Source: Bifidobacterium breve
Lineage (GTDB): Bacteria; Actinomycetota; Actinomycetes; UBA12327
Direction of reading: 5' to 3'
Length of the DNA stretch: 7,292 bases
Assembly: GCA_943332445.1 (NCBI GenBank)
Contig: CALQPL010000050.1
Coordinates: 1-7,292 of the forward strand
Shown: in pieces, positions 7,226 to 7,292 of the stretch
How the letters are laid out: every line of letters starts with the position of its first letter
Numbering within the stretch: position 1 is the stretch's first letter
Made by a program: the position numbers and the translations under genes
Notes under the pieces: generated by a model
Databases searched by the model: none
Seen by the model: the letters and a program-made list of their open reading frames with translations, nothing else
What the model was told of the DNA's origin: nothing

Positions 7226-7292
7226 GTTCGCCTGACCAACCGCAGGATCAACCCGAAAGTGTTGATCCTGCGGTTGATCCGCTCGATGCAGA
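7222..7292 (+). CDS. grpE: GrpE nucleotide-exchange factor, 5' end only
   Basis: Starts at GTG 7222-7224, whose last two bases are the first two of the dnaK stop TGA (7223-7225), and is open to the window end (23 codons). The visible peptide, (M)[19 protein letters not shown], is a Pro/Gln/Asp-rich disordered leader. GrpE N-termini are usually acidic, low-complexity and poorly conserved, so the call rests mainly on position right after dnaK, as in the actinobacterial dnaK-grpE-dnaJ-hspR operon. GAGG at 7208-7211 is a possible ribosome binding site 10 nt upstream. The core coiled-coil and beta domains lie outside the window. An inverted repeat occupies codons 6-18. Confidence 0.8.
   Translation, partial: MSSPDQPQDQPESVDPAVDPLDA
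7238..7275 (+). repeat. Perfect 15-bp inverted repeat at the dnaK-grpE junction
   Basis: The arms 7238-7252 (AACCGCAGGATCAAC) and 7261-7275 (GTTGATCCTGCGGTT) are exact reverse complements around the 8-nt loop CCGAAAGT. In RNA this would be a strong hairpin beginning 16 nt after the first base of the grpE start codon. There is no T-run after it, so it is not a standard intrinsic terminator. A third copy of GTTGATCC at 7273-7280 offers an alternative 8-bp pairing with the left arm. Confidence 0.85.

Overview
The window looks like chromosomal core DNA from an actinobacterium (Actinomycetota) of moderately high GC content. Four things support this. The DnaK is of the short type and lacks the nucleotide-binding-domain insert of proteobacterial DnaK. 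grpE follows dnaK directly with overlapping codons. A SigH/SigR-like promoter and a weak HspR/HAIR-like site lie upstream of dnaK. The membrane FeS oxidoreductase resembles mycobacterial EtfD (Rv0338c). I cannot name the genus.

Layout. Positions 8-2200 (minus) encode a 730-residue membrane iron-sulfur oxidoreductase: five membrane segments, two 4Fe-4S ferredoxin motifs and two CCG (HdrD-type) domains. It probably passes electrons from electron-transfer flavoprotein to the quinone pool. After a 94-bp gap, 2295-5159 (minus) encodes a 954-residue secreted pentapeptide-repeat protein. It has a signal peptide, a long pentapeptide solenoid interrupted by four copies of a Trp/Asn-Gly linker module, an Fn3/Ig-like domain and a C-terminal beta-rich domain. 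A 233-bp divergent intergenic region (5160-5392) separates it from dnaK (5393-7225, plus). The last 71 bases are the start of grpE (from GTG 7222), which overlaps the dnaK stop codon.

How the genes relate. dnaK and grpE form the start of the classical chaperone operon; in actinobacteria this is usually dnaK-grpE-dnaJ-hspR. The sequence upstream fits stress control: a GGAAT-N18-GTT match sits where an ECF (SigH/SigR) promoter is expected, and a degenerate HAIR site lies just after it. The secreted pentapeptide protein shares the divergent control region but has no obvious functional tie to the chaperones. The FeS oxidoreductase belongs to energy metabolism and is probably transcribed separately or by read-through from the pentapeptide gene.

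Most worth a second look: a perfect 15-bp inverted repeat inside the first codons of grpE, the exact SigH/SigR-type promoter match before dnaK, and the modular build of the secreted pentapeptide protein. I saw no mobile element, CRISPR array, tRNA or rRNA, and no clear new defence or biosynthetic system.
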